Below are positions 52,259 through 61,171 of a DNA stretch of 64,000 bases, one piece after another; positions within the stretch are counted from its first letter, which is position 1, and the number at the start of each line of letters is the position of its first letter. Where the stretch lies: the NCBI GenBank assembly GCA_019163175.1, contig JAFLKN010000067.1:1-64000 (forward strand), read 5' to 3'. The notes below the pieces were generated by a model. It was given only the letters and a program-made list of their open reading frames with translations, was not told where the DNA came from and searched no databases. Origin of the DNA: Prolixibacteraceae bacterium. GTDB lineage: Bacteria > Bacteroidota > Bacteroidia > Bacteroidales > Prolixibacteraceae. A program made the translations under genes and the position numbers.

Positions 52259-55018
52259 TTATTTATTCTGGTATAGTGTTTTCCTTTGAACATCGTCGTT
52301 GTCATATTGATTTCTATACAACATTTTACGTTCCACTTCCTCATTATCTAATTCAGGCCCCTGTTCTATTTTGCGCCAGTCGATGGTGATGTTGTATTTT
52401 TTCATTGCTTTTTCTGCATCAAACACGCGCAAATCGTGCAATTCAAGTGTGTAAGGTGTATAATCTGGTATTGGCGTAAAAAAGTCCTGAAGCAAGGATG
52501 CTGTTACATCAAACTGATTCACATACGGCACATTCAGAATATTGTAGATGGTTTTCAGAATAGAACCAAAATTGGCATGTGTATGCGACACATAACCTCT
52601 TTTTACATACGGACCAGCCATCATCAACACCGAACGGTGACCGTCGATATGATCAACTCCGCCCTGAGGATCGTCTTCGGTAATAATAACCAGCATATTT
52701 TTCCAGTACTTGGTGCGCGACAAAAAATGCAAAATCCGGCCAACAGCCAGGTCATTGTCAACCATAAATGAATGTGGATAGTAGTAACCATCTTCGGGGC
52801 GAATGCGAGCCCCGTGATCGTTGGGAACCTGCATGGTAATCAATGATGGCAATTTTTCTTTACCCTTAATCCAACGGTTAGTAAACTCGCGCTCAAACTG
52901 ATCCATCCGATACTGATCAGGAATATTCATATTGTACCCGGCATAATCGTGACTGGTTCTTTTGAACAAAGCATTTTGCATGGGAACCATAACTCCATGA
53001 GCAGCACCAGTATTGGTATCGAACCATTCTTCGCGTACATGGGCAGTCTCGTTAGCCTCTCCAAAGTTATAAAACGATACTTTCTTTCGCTCGAGCGCCT
53101 CCCAAAGACCACCAATTTCGGCGTAATCCTCCGGATCAATACTTCCGGTTGATCCGGGATGCCGCCTTCCGGGAGCTTTCGAGAAAATCCGAGCTGATTT
53201 GGACACACTCGAATTTGCTTCTACCCATTCGTTCGGAATTACGCCCACCATCCAATGGTGACCATGTATAGAGGCATCGCTGTCGCAATAGTAATTGTCG
53301 GAAAAAGAAAACTGCTTCGCTGCCTTGATGTGATTGGGACTAATCCGAAGATTTGGGAATTTTGTCCGCAGTGAATCGGGCAAAGTATATTCATTGTTGA
53401 CACCAAAACGAGCCAAAGTACTGTCGCCACTGGCATTTTTCATTTGCCCAAAAATTTCGTCGTAGGTACGGTTCTCTTTGGTAATGTACACAATGTATTT
53501 AATCGGAGTTTTTTGTATTCCGGGCAAAGCTGGCAAAGGATTTTTTCCATCATCCTCAACCGTTATACTTTTAAATGTATTGTCAATCGATTGTTTGGTG
53601 TAAGCTGCCAGCTGATCGGCATCGGGCATCTTTACTCTCTGGAAACTGCCCAACTGAATATCGCCGACATAGTAACCTTGTTCAGGTGAAACAAAACCGT
53701 TGCCACCATTGGGACCTGCGCCTAATCCTCTACAGGTAATGATATACAATTCTTTTTCGTCAGCCGATAATTTCACACGGGTTGGACCCCAAGCCGATGG
53801 AATTACCCCTTTGGTTGTTTTGGAGTCAACATCAATAACTGCTACAGCGTTGAATCCTAACAGGGCAACATAAAGCGTTTTTTCATCCTTGCTCAGAGTA
53901 AGACCAAAAGGTAAAAGGCCACGAAATTTGTCAATTCGTTGATCAACCTGGATTGAAATATGCCCCAATAGCTTATGATTTTTGTAGTCGATGACAGAAA
54001 TATTATCGTTGGTGGCATTTGATACGTAGGCAAATTGTTTTCCCACAACAACCGAATTCGGACTGGCACCGCCAACAACCTCGGCATCTTCAATCATTTG
54101 ACCAATCTGATGGCCGGTTTTGAATTTGTCGATTACTTTATTGGTCTGCAAATCAATGGTAAATACACTCATTGCATCAGGATGAAGCGGGCTTCCCACT
54201 CCGGGCACTTTCTTTCCTTCAACAACAGTTCCTTTAATCGACTGCTTGGTGTTGTTGCCGTAGGGATGATGTGAAATCATGAGTGAGTCAATATTTTCAG
54301 GGGTTGCCCCGGTAATAAGTGGATAGGAATACATGCCCACGTTAGCCACAAATGCGGTCTTCTTATCAGGACTTATTGACAGGCCGAAAGGCTGACGACC
54401 AACCGGTATAGATGCAGTGATTTTTTTGCTTGCCAAATCGATACGAACCATACGGAAATTGGCACGATCCAGCACCAAAAGCTCATTGTTTACTTCGTTC
54501 AAAACGAGGTCTGAAGTAAAACTATCACCAAAGTCAACACCATTAACTGATCCATTCAATGAAATTGAATCGAGTCTGGTGAAATTTTCAATGTCGTAAA
54601 TAATCACAGCTCCATTATCGCCGCCACTCAAATACACACTTTTCGAATCAGGAGCAAAGGCTACTCCCAAATAAGATCCTTTTGACAATGGAGATTTGAT
54701 TTTGTTGTCGTAACTCGGAACCCGGACAGGTTTTAAAGTACGGAGATCGATGACAGTAAAAACGCCGTCGTGCAGTGTAACAGCCCTATTTCCATCAGGT
54801 GAAACAGCCAATCCAAAAGGATCGTCAGTAATTCGAAGAAAATCACCGGCAGGACTTAAAAACCGTCCGCTTGGCAAAATGGTTGTGCCTGAAGGATTGA
54901 TTTTGGCAAATTCATTGCCGGCCGGTACCGAAAGGATTTCCACTTTATTTTGCGCCAAGGCAACATTCAGTTCTGACACAAAAAGCGTGAATATTACCAA
55001 GCGAAGAAGTAAATTCAT
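52259..55018 (-). CDS. YVTN-propeller / PF04185 phosphoesterase fusion
   Basis: The start at 55018 (MNLLLRLVIFTLF, signal cut near ALAQ) leaves 4 bp to the upstream gene; ATG 55039 would overlap it. The protein has 919 residues. Residues about 30-440 are a YncE-like seven-bladed propeller (GLAVSPDGNRAVT, GLSISPDKKTAFV, AYVSNATNDNISVID). Residues about 500-850 are a phosphoesterase of the phospholipase C/acid phosphatase family with the ENRTYDEIFG signature, HGHH, and ITEDDPQGGVDHIDGHR. The acidic tail ends in two repeats of D-N-x-x-V-x-R-K-x-L-Y-x-N. It is exported and likely cleaves phosphodiesters or phosphates on an extracellular glycoconjugate or lipid. Confidence 0.9.
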   Translation of the reverse strand: MNLLLRLVIFTLFVSELNVALAQNKVEILSVPAGNEFAKINPSGTTILPSGRFLSPAGDFLRITDDPFGLAVSPDGNRAVTLHDGVFTVIDLRTLKPVRVPSYDNKIKSPLSKGSYLGVAFAPDSKSVYLSGGDNGAVIIYDIENFTRLDSISLNGSVNGVDFGDSFTSDLVLNEVNNELLVLDRANFRMVRIDLASKKITASIPVGRQPFGLSISPDKKTAFVANVGMYSYPLITGATPENIDSLMISHHPYGNNTKQSIKGTVVEGKKVPGVGSPLHPDAMSVFTIDLQTNKVIDKFKTGHQIGQMIEDAEVVGGASPNSVVVGKQFAYVSNATNDNISVIDYKNHKLLGHISIQVDQRIDKFRGLLPFGLTLSKDEKTLYVALLGFNAVAVIDVDSKTTKGVIPSAWGPTRVKLSADEKELYIITCRGLGAGPNGGNGFVSPEQGYYVGDIQLGSFQRVKMPDADQLAAYTKQSIDNTFKSITVEDDGKNPLPALPGIQKTPIKYIVYITKENRTYDEIFGQMKNASGDSTLARFGVNNEYTLPDSLRTKFPNLRISPNHIKAAKQFSFSDNYYCDSDASIHGHHWMVGVIPNEWVEANSSVSKSARIFSKAPGRRHPGSTGSIDPEDYAEIGGLWEALERKKVSFYNFGEANETAHVREEWFDTNTGAAHGVMVPMQNALFKRTSHDYAGYNMNIPDQYRMDQFEREFTNRWIKGKEKLPSLITMQVPNDHGARIRPEDGYYYPHSFMVDNDLAVGRILHFLSRTKYWKNMLVIITEDDPQGGVDHIDGHRSVLMMAGPYVKRGYVSHTHANFGSILKTIYNILNVPYVNQFDVTASLLQDFFTPIPDYTPYTLELHDLRVFDAEKAMKKYNITIDWRKIEQGPELDNEEVERKMLYRNQYDNDDVQRKTLYQNK

Positions 55019-55022
55019 AGGT

Positions 55023-55814
55023 TTATTTTTTAGAATCATTTTTCTTGTAAAATTTCACATAGTCTACAACAAATACATCCGGGAAAATGCTTTTTGCAAT
55101 TTCTTCTTTTTTCGCGGGATATTCCATGCTTAGGATCATGTATTCTTCGATATTTGAAATACCGGCAGTCACCTCATAAAATTTGTATCCGTCAACGTAA
55201 AAAATGTATTTATCAGGAAGCCACTCCAATCCAAATGTATGAAAACCTTCACCCAAACCTTTTAAATAGCTTTGCATACCGTGTGTTGATTGCTGATGTG
55301 GTCCGTAAGCCCAATGCACATTGTGCGAAACAATATCATCACCCAGTTTTCTAAAGCACTCCATAATATCGATTTCGGCGCCATAAACGGCGGGGTCTTC
55401 GCCCTGTGAAATTTTTGCCGACTGAATCCAGAAAGCTGCCCAAACGCCAGCTGGCGATTTCTGAACCTGGGCACGGCATTCGTAGTAACCAAACTTCGAC
55501 ATAAACAAACCCTGTGTTCCAATAGCGCTTCCAAGCAAGGTATCACCTTTCTGCAAAGCATACAATTTTACGCAGCCATTCTCAACTTTAATTGCTTTTT
55601 CGGTTACATAAGCAATAGCTCTTTGACCGACTCCACGCACTTTCCATTTGGTCGAATCCAGCTTATTCCCATTAAATTCATCGGCCCAAAATAGTTTGTA
55701 ACCCAACTCTTCGGGAGTATATTTCTTATCGGAAACAGGTCCCTGTGCAGGTCTTTGTGCCTGAGAAATAAACGATAAAACAAATGCTGCAAAAATGAAA
55801 AGGATATGCTTCAT
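55023..55814 (-). CDS. GH16 family glycoside hydrolase
   Basis: A 263-residue secreted enzyme (signal to about residue 19) of normal GH16 length. The active-site signature Glu147-I-Asp149-I-M-Glu152 is complete, with Glu147 as nucleophile and Glu152 as acid/base. The YKLFWADEFNGNKLDSTKW opening and FHTFGLEWLPDKYIFYVDG further support the family. GH16 enzymes cut internal beta-1,3 or beta-1,4 links in glucans or galactans (laminarin, agar, carrageenan, porphyran). The exact specificity is not visible. It lies 4 bp from each neighbour in the minus-strand cluster. Confidence 0.95.
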   Translation of the reverse strand: MKHILFIFAAFVLSFISQAQRPAQGPVSDKKYTPEELGYKLFWADEFNGNKLDSTKWKVRGVGQRAIAYVTEKAIKVENGCVKLYALQKGDTLLGSAIGTQGLFMSKFGYYECRAQVQKSPAGVWAAFWIQSAKISQGEDPAVYGAEIDIMECFRKLGDDIVSHNVHWAYGPHQQSTHGMQSYLKGLGEGFHTFGLEWLPDKYIFYVDGYKFYEVTAGISNIEEYMILSMEYPAKKEEIAKSIFPDVFVVDYVKFYKKNDSKK

Positions 55815-55818
55815 AGTT

Positions 55819-57192
55819 TTAATCTAGCCTGATATGAAAAATTTGCTTTTTGCCATCTTTACTACCTTCAACAGCTACGGAGCGGTTAAAGGCGATTGTT
55901 TTGCCATCGTTCGACAACACAATGTTCGATAACTCAACCTCCGAAGGTGCTGTTAATCTCCTGAAGCGCTTTTCAAACGGGCGGTCAGAAACTTCGCAAA
56001 CTACAATGATGTTGTCCCAAATGTAATAAACGAACTTATTATCCGGACTCCAGCGCACACCGCTTTGCACCGAAGATGTGTGTTCGGTCAATTGATCCGG
56101 ATTTTCACCAAGTGGCGAAATCAGAAAAACCTGCTGAATTCCATTCTCATCTTTGGCCAGATAAGAAATCTGACTGCCATCAGACGAAGAGCGGACAACG
56201 CCCCCGCAACCAGGAAATTTACTTTCAGCTGTAAACGTTAATCTTCGTTGAACGGTGCCTTTGGGTGGCATCGGAAACGAATTCAGGGTTCCTTCCAGTG
56301 GACCAAACTCACCGGGAACATTAATCGAATCAGGAATATCGACCACAAAAAGTTCGTCAACCGGCTGTCCATTCTTGTTATTTACTTTTCCGATAAAAGC
56401 ACGTGCTACCTGAAGGGTTCCATCCGCCTTTTTATAGCCACTTGCGCCAATCCAGCTATCGGAGGCAGCATTGCTGATTTCGTCACTTTCGGGTGCCGGA
56501 TTAGGAACGACATGAACAACAACTGCGCTGTACCATTCGCCCTGCACATTTTCCTGAGCAGCGTCCTGATCAACCTTAGCCTTATGTTTTTGATTGGAAA
56601 CGGCGATTGTCCTTAAATTCCATTTCACGCCGGTAGAGTCTTCCAGATGTTTCATGATGGCATCATTGTAAGTGTACCCTACCCATTTGCCGTCTCGGCT
56701 CCATTCGTGGCGATGAGTTCCTCCGCGCAAAGCTCCTGCTGTAAAAGGATAAGTTACATCCCGCGAATCCATAGTAATTGGCACGTTTGGCTGGTCATCG
56801 CTGACCATAACACCAGTTCGGCGCCATTGCTGGTAAGGATTTTCCGTAGTGCAAATTGGCAATCCGTGAATAAATATTACCTTATTTTCAATTGGATGAT
56901 AACTAACTGCTCCTGCACCAGGACCATAATCCTGATTATTTGGTATTCCGAATAAAACTTCAGTTTTGCCGGTTTCAATATTTACCCGCTCAACCGAAGG
57001 GCTCCCTCCAATACCACCAATACCGGTGCGGGTATCGTAAACCAACCATTTTCCGTCGGGCGAAAAATTGTCGTTATTATCCAAATCATGATTTTGGGTT
57101 GTATCGAAAGTGAGTTGAATCTCTTTCAAATAGGATTGATTGGAAGTACACGATGCAAAAAGCAATAGGCCGAATAGAAGTTTATTTCTCAC
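55819..57192 (-). CDS. DUF3748 / TolB-like propeller lipoprotein
   Basis: A 457-residue lipoprotein (lipobox LFASC, Cys15). The repeats NFSPDGKWLVYD, HEWSRDGKWVGYTYND, VRWSPDNKFVYYIWD and VLSNDGKTIAFN are PD40/TolB-type blades, giving a six-bladed propeller. The DUF3748 pattern (NQDYGPGAGAVSYHP, TYPFTAGALRGGTHRHEW) covers most of the chain. No known activity is established for this family. His-rich THRHEW might be a metal or catalytic site. It is translationally close (4 bp) to GH16, which suggests joint action on the same glycan. Confidence 0.8.
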   Translation of the reverse strand: MRNKLLFGLLLFASCTSNQSYLKEIQLTFDTTQNHDLDNNDNFSPDGKWLVYDTRTGIGGIGGSPSVERVNIETGKTEVLFGIPNNQDYGPGAGAVSYHPIENKVIFIHGLPICTTENPYQQWRRTGVMVSDDQPNVPITMDSRDVTYPFTAGALRGGTHRHEWSRDGKWVGYTYNDAIMKHLEDSTGVKWNLRTIAVSNQKHKAKVDQDAAQENVQGEWYSAVVVHVVPNPAPESDEISNAASDSWIGASGYKKADGTLQVARAFIGKVNNKNGQPVDELFVVDIPDSINVPGEFGPLEGTLNSFPMPPKGTVQRRLTFTAESKFPGCGGVVRSSSDGSQISYLAKDENGIQQVFLISPLGENPDQLTEHTSSVQSGVRWSPDNKFVYYIWDNIIVVCEVSDRPFEKRFRRLTAPSEVELSNIVLSNDGKTIAFNRSVAVEGSKDGKKQIFHIRLD

Positions 57193-57295
57193 AGTTTATT
57201 CGCATTAGGATTGTAGCTAAAATATAGTTGAAGCATCTGATAAGCTTCGTTTATTTTAAGCAAAGCACATTAAATCTTACCCTGAAATCAATGAA

Positions 57296-58855
57296 TTAGA
57301 GTTCTTTCTTTTCAGCTTTGTCCACTTTTGTATCAGTCACACCTTTTACCTGATGAGTTGAGAAATTCGTGACATTTTTGAGAATGAACTGAGGCGCTCC
57401 CTCTCCTTTTTGAGCATCGATATTGTAAAAATGTGCATCGTGCACATCATCAAGCACAAAAGCAGGGCGCTCGTCGCGGTTCATATAGCGCAACACCACA
57501 TCGCTCACCCGCAAGCCTTTTACATACCTGAAATACATTCCATAAGCAGGTAAGGAATGCCATCGATAGGGATCGGGATACATGTCAACATTTTGAGCAA
57601 CTTCCTTATCAATCGCCTCTTTCGATGCACCTGCGCGATAATAAATCCGGATATTGCTCAAGGTCAAATCTTCAATGTAATGATCAGGAATACCCATCAC
57701 CATTCCGGCGCCAACTTCAGGGAACTTTGGTCGGCCACCAACATCATACACATTAATATTGCTGAATGTAATGCGCCTACAAACGCCAACAGGAGTTCCT
57801 TCCGGACCACGCATACGCGCACTCAGCCGGATAAAGAAAGGTGTATCGGTCACATCGCGCATGGTAATGTTGTCGATAACCACATCTTCAATGATTCCGC
57901 CATCGGCTGTTTCAATACAGATTCCGCGCGAATGCTCAAATACACAATTGGAAACGGCAATATTCTTAAATCCGCCGTTCGATTCGGTTCCCATTTTCAA
58001 CCGGCCGGTAATGCTGTGCTTTGCATTTGGATCCTCATCTTTAAATTCAGTTTTGAAGGTTCCGTCAATCAAAGTTCCATGATCGTAGCCGTACACATGG
58101 CAATTGGTAATAGTTACATTTTCGGTAGCCCGTGCGTAACCCAATCCAAACGACGATTTCAGGCAAAGACCGTCATCAGTTGGTGAGTTAATGTTGCAGT
58201 TTGAAATGCGCACATTTTTGCAACAATCGATATCAAACGCATCACGGTCGGCATCGGCACGAACATTATCAATAGTCAGGTTATCGACACCCGTAGCCAG
58301 AATACAGAAGTGTCCACCATGAAGAATAGAGATGTCTCTGATCGTCACATTGAAGCAATTCTTCAAGCCAATGGCTTTGTTTCCGGAGCCTTTCATGTCG
58401 GGTTTATCATAGGTATACAAACCTTTACCCCAAATCATTCCATTGCCCGTAATAGCAATGTCGCGAAGACTGTCGCCATAAATCAGGCTGTTTTTCCAAT
58501 AGCTGTGTCCAAAATCCTGAAACTTTTTGTACCAGGCATCAGCTTCAGGCAAGTCATACCCTACTCCATTCACTTCCTGATCGCCAATCAAAACCGCTCC
58601 CTGATCCAGATGAAGTGTGATTTTACTTTTCATACGAATGGTATACGAAAGAAAATTTCCGGCAGGAAAGAAAACGGTACCGCCTCCATTTTTTGCCGCA
58701 GCCACAATTGCAGCATTAATCGCCTTGGTATTGTTGGTTTTCCCATCTCCTTTGGCTCCAAAATCGACCACATTGTAAAATGCCTCTTTTGCCGAGACTG
58801 ACACCACTACAAAAAAAATAAGTAGTGCTGATAAAATAATTCTATTGTTCTTCAT
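57296..58855 (-). CDS. GH28 polygalacturonase-like glycoside hydrolase
   Basis: A 519-residue secreted protein (signal to about residue 22). The typical GH28 start (VVDFGAKGDGKTNNTKAINAAI) is followed by a right-handed beta-helix. The catalytic Asp cluster is visible around residues 203-232: DRDAFDIDCC and SPTDDGLCLKSS. A further H-containing rung (YDHGTLIDG) and GTESNGGFKNI lie where the active-site Gly-His and Arg-Lys strands occur. Substrates in the family include galacturonan and rhamnogalacturonan exo-ends and other uronosides. It is in the minus-strand cluster, 35 bp after the fucosidase gene and 103 bp before the DUF3748 gene. Confidence 0.93.
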   Translation of the reverse strand: MKNNRIILSALLIFFVVVSVSAKEAFYNVVDFGAKGDGKTNNTKAINAAIVAAAKNGGGTVFFPAGNFLSYTIRMKSKITLHLDQGAVLIGDQEVNGVGYDLPEADAWYKKFQDFGHSYWKNSLIYGDSLRDIAITGNGMIWGKGLYTYDKPDMKGSGNKAIGLKNCFNVTIRDISILHGGHFCILATGVDNLTIDNVRADADRDAFDIDCCKNVRISNCNINSPTDDGLCLKSSFGLGYARATENVTITNCHVYGYDHGTLIDGTFKTEFKDEDPNAKHSITGRLKMGTESNGGFKNIAVSNCVFEHSRGICIETADGGIIEDVVIDNITMRDVTDTPFFIRLSARMRGPEGTPVGVCRRITFSNINVYDVGGRPKFPEVGAGMVMGIPDHYIEDLTLSNIRIYYRAGASKEAIDKEVAQNVDMYPDPYRWHSLPAYGMYFRYVKGLRVSDVVLRYMNRDERPAFVLDDVHDAHFYNIDAQKGEGAPQFILKNVTNFSTHQVKGVTDTKVDKAEKKEL

Positions 58856-58890
58856 TGGTAGTTAATAGTTTACAATTCAAAATTTAGGTA

Positions 58891-60183
58891 TTACCTATAG
58901 GCTGGCACCGATTCTTTCGGTTCACCTTCGAAAGTGAGTTCAATTACATTCAAATAGGGATCAGTCGGTTGATTAGGCAAATCGTGTAACCAAACACGGT
59001 CGCCTTTTTGTTCGATTTTAGCCATTTGTCCGGTAGCCAACAAACAGGCTGATTTCACCTTGCTGCCGCACCAGGCAAAAGGAACAGTAGATCCGGGCCA
59101 ACGCTGAATCAGTAGATAGACTTTATCTTTTACCCGGCTGGTCATGCCCAGATTGGGGGCAACTATAGGTGAAGGTCCTGCTGAATAAATAGCCTTGCCA
59201 TTCAGTTTCATCCACTTTCCAATGTTTTTCAATATCTCGACCTGTTCTGTGGGTAGTGTTCCCTCTCCATCGGGGCTCACATTCAGCAAAAAATTACCGC
59301 TTTGCGAAGCACAGGAAGCCAGCAATCGCAGAATTTCATTGACGGGTTTATAATTGCGATCGAATGGTGCGTAACCCCAGGTACGGTTCATGCAAAAGCA
59401 GGATTCCCATGGTCTGGATTGCGCAGTCACAGCATTTTCAGGTGTAGCAAAATCGCCCGGCAAACCGGAACGATCGTTAATCAGAATCTCAGGCTGAAGT
59501 TTCCGCGCCATTTCCAACAATTCTTCCGAGCGCCAGCCTTCCGGACCATCAACGGTTAAACCATCAAACCACAAAACATCAACAGTACCATAATTGCTCA
59601 ATAACTCGCGAACCTGGTCTCTGGCCTGATCGGCAAGCAGTTCCATCGTTTTGGCATTTAATGGCGATCCCTGTGGCAAAACTCCGGGGAAATGCCAATC
59701 CTGAAGGGAATAATAAAATCCCATTCGCATTCCCGCTTCGTGACAGGCATCTGCAAATTCTTTAATCAAATCATGCTTAGCTCCGGTTTTATTTGCAGTA
59801 AAGTCGGATACTTTGCTATCAAATAAACAAAAACCATCATGATGCCTTGTGGTCAAAACCACATATTTCATTCCGGCATCTTTAGCCATGGCAACCCATT
59901 CCTTTGGATTGTATTTCTGAGGATTAAACTGATCAGCAAGTTTTGCATATTCAGGAAAAGGTACATGCTCCTGATACATCAGCCATTCGCCCCGCCCCGG
60001 AATGGAATACAATCCCCAGTGGATAAACATCCCGAACCGGGCATCCTGCCACCATTGAATTTTAGAATTTGTTGGGTCCTGATTCGCTTTAATATCAACA
60101 TATTGAGCCATTGTATGACTGGCAAATAGAAAAAATGTTATTGCCAGCGTAACCAACCTTATCGATTTTTTTGCTTTGTGCAT
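58891..60183 (-). CDS. GH29 alpha-L-fucosidase
   Basis: A 430-residue secreted enzyme (signal cut near HTMAQ). The GH29 hallmarks are WWQDARFGMFIHWGLYSIPG near the N-terminus, VVLTTRHHDGFCLFDS, GFYYSLQDWHFP, and the nucleophile Asp207 in VLWFDG. It has the catalytic barrel and a short C-terminal beta domain but no extra binding module. It releases terminal alpha-L-fucose from oligosaccharides. It lies in the minus-strand cluster between the GDPD and GH28 genes, 43 and 35 bp away. Confidence 0.95.
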   Translation of the reverse strand: MHKAKKSIRLVTLAITFFLFASHTMAQYVDIKANQDPTNSKIQWWQDARFGMFIHWGLYSIPGRGEWLMYQEHVPFPEYAKLADQFNPQKYNPKEWVAMAKDAGMKYVVLTTRHHDGFCLFDSKVSDFTANKTGAKHDLIKEFADACHEAGMRMGFYYSLQDWHFPGVLPQGSPLNAKTMELLADQARDQVRELLSNYGTVDVLWFDGLTVDGPEGWRSEELLEMARKLQPEILINDRSGLPGDFATPENAVTAQSRPWESCFCMNRTWGYAPFDRNYKPVNEILRLLASCASQSGNFLLNVSPDGEGTLPTEQVEILKNIGKWMKLNGKAIYSAGPSPIVAPNLGMTSRVKDKVYLLIQRWPGSTVPFAWCGSKVKSACLLATGQMAKIEQKGDRVWLHDLPNQPTDPYLNVIELTFEGEPKESVPAYR

Positions 60184-60226
60184 ATAGAGTATTTTTGCTT
60201 GAGTGAAATTTTCCTGACTATTTCAA

Positions 60227-61144
60227 TTATTTTCTGCTTTTTAAAAACTTAATCAATGCCTCCGGATCATCAGTCTGGATGCCATCCGTTCCCCATTGAA
60301 TAATTTGCTCCCATTCCGCAGAAGTTCCCTTTTCTTCATCTACAAAAACTTTCAAATTATTGGCATGTGCTGTTTTTACGAAACTTTCATTCAATTGTCC
60401 CATATCGCTGGCTAATGCCTGTGGATTAATCTGGGAAACAACTTCCTGAATATTCTTTTCTGTCCCAGGATCGGGCATCGGAATACATTCTGGACAAAGG
60501 TTTTGGAGCTGTTTGATAATCTCCATTCGCGATGCCGGAATATACCAGATGATCTGGCTTTCCATATCGTATTTATGAATAATCTGAAGCAATTCAGGAA
60601 CAAGTGGTTCTTTTAAATCGAGGTAAATACCAATCTGACCACGACACAACTGCAGAATTTCTTCGATAGTTGAAATGCGTGTATTCTTCCAATCCGGACC
60701 TATTTTTTCTCCAATGTCCATCTGTTTGAGTTCTGCAAGCGTGTAATCCTTTACCTTTCCGGTTTTACCAATAACATACGCATCAATAGTCGTATTGTGA
60801 ACACTAACAATGTGCCCGTCTTTGGTCATCCGCGTATCAATTTCAACAAAATCGCAACCCAGATCAATCGCCCTTTGAATAGCTGGCAATGAATTTTCAG
60901 GAATGCCAACATGGGCTCCCCGGTGTGCAATAACATACACATTGCCGTTTCTTGGTTTGGAAAAATTATTATTTGATTCTGCATTAACTTTACCATTGAA
61001 AGTTTTGGAATTATTTGATTCCGAAACAACCGACTCTTTCAGAAGTGTCGTTTGTGCAATCAGTTTATTCTGTTGCTCTGCAATTAAAGCAGCAATAATG
61101 AAACAGAATATGAGATTTTTTTTGTTTTGTATTTTCATTTTCAA
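60227..61144 (-). CDS. secreted glycerophosphodiester phosphodiesterase (GDPD) family protein
   Basis: A 305-residue exported protein (hydrophobic segment about 10-25, SignalP-like end near LIAQ). The catalytic motifs are AHRGAHVGIPENS, FVEIDTRMTKDGHIVSVHN with both catalytic His and the metal-binding Glu/Asp, and LKEPL. These give a complete GDPD active site. Family members split glycerophosphodiesters into glycerol-3-phosphate and an alcohol; some act on lysosphingolipid-type or teichoic-acid-type diesters. Its place between GH92 and GH29 is odd for phospholipid turnover and suggests a phosphodiester within the glycan substrate (inference). Confidence 0.92.
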   Translation of the reverse strand: MKMKIQNKKNLIFCFIIAALIAEQQNKLIAQTTLLKESVVSESNNSKTFNGKVNAESNNNFSKPRNGNVYVIAHRGAHVGIPENSLPAIQRAIDLGCDFVEIDTRMTKDGHIVSVHNTTIDAYVIGKTGKVKDYTLAELKQMDIGEKIGPDWKNTRISTIEEILQLCRGQIGIYLDLKEPLVPELLQIIHKYDMESQIIWYIPASRMEIIKQLQNLCPECIPMPDPGTEKNIQEVVSQINPQALASDMGQLNESFVKTAHANNLKVFVDEEKGTSAEWEQIIQWGTDGIQTDDPEALIKFLKSRK

Positions 61145-61171
61145 AATTAAAATCAGTTAATCAAAAGAATA

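Noticed and set aside
57557-58186. 209-residue open frame antisense to GH28
   Set aside because: It is opposite conserved GH28 catalytic sequence and shows no domain; shadow of the real gene.
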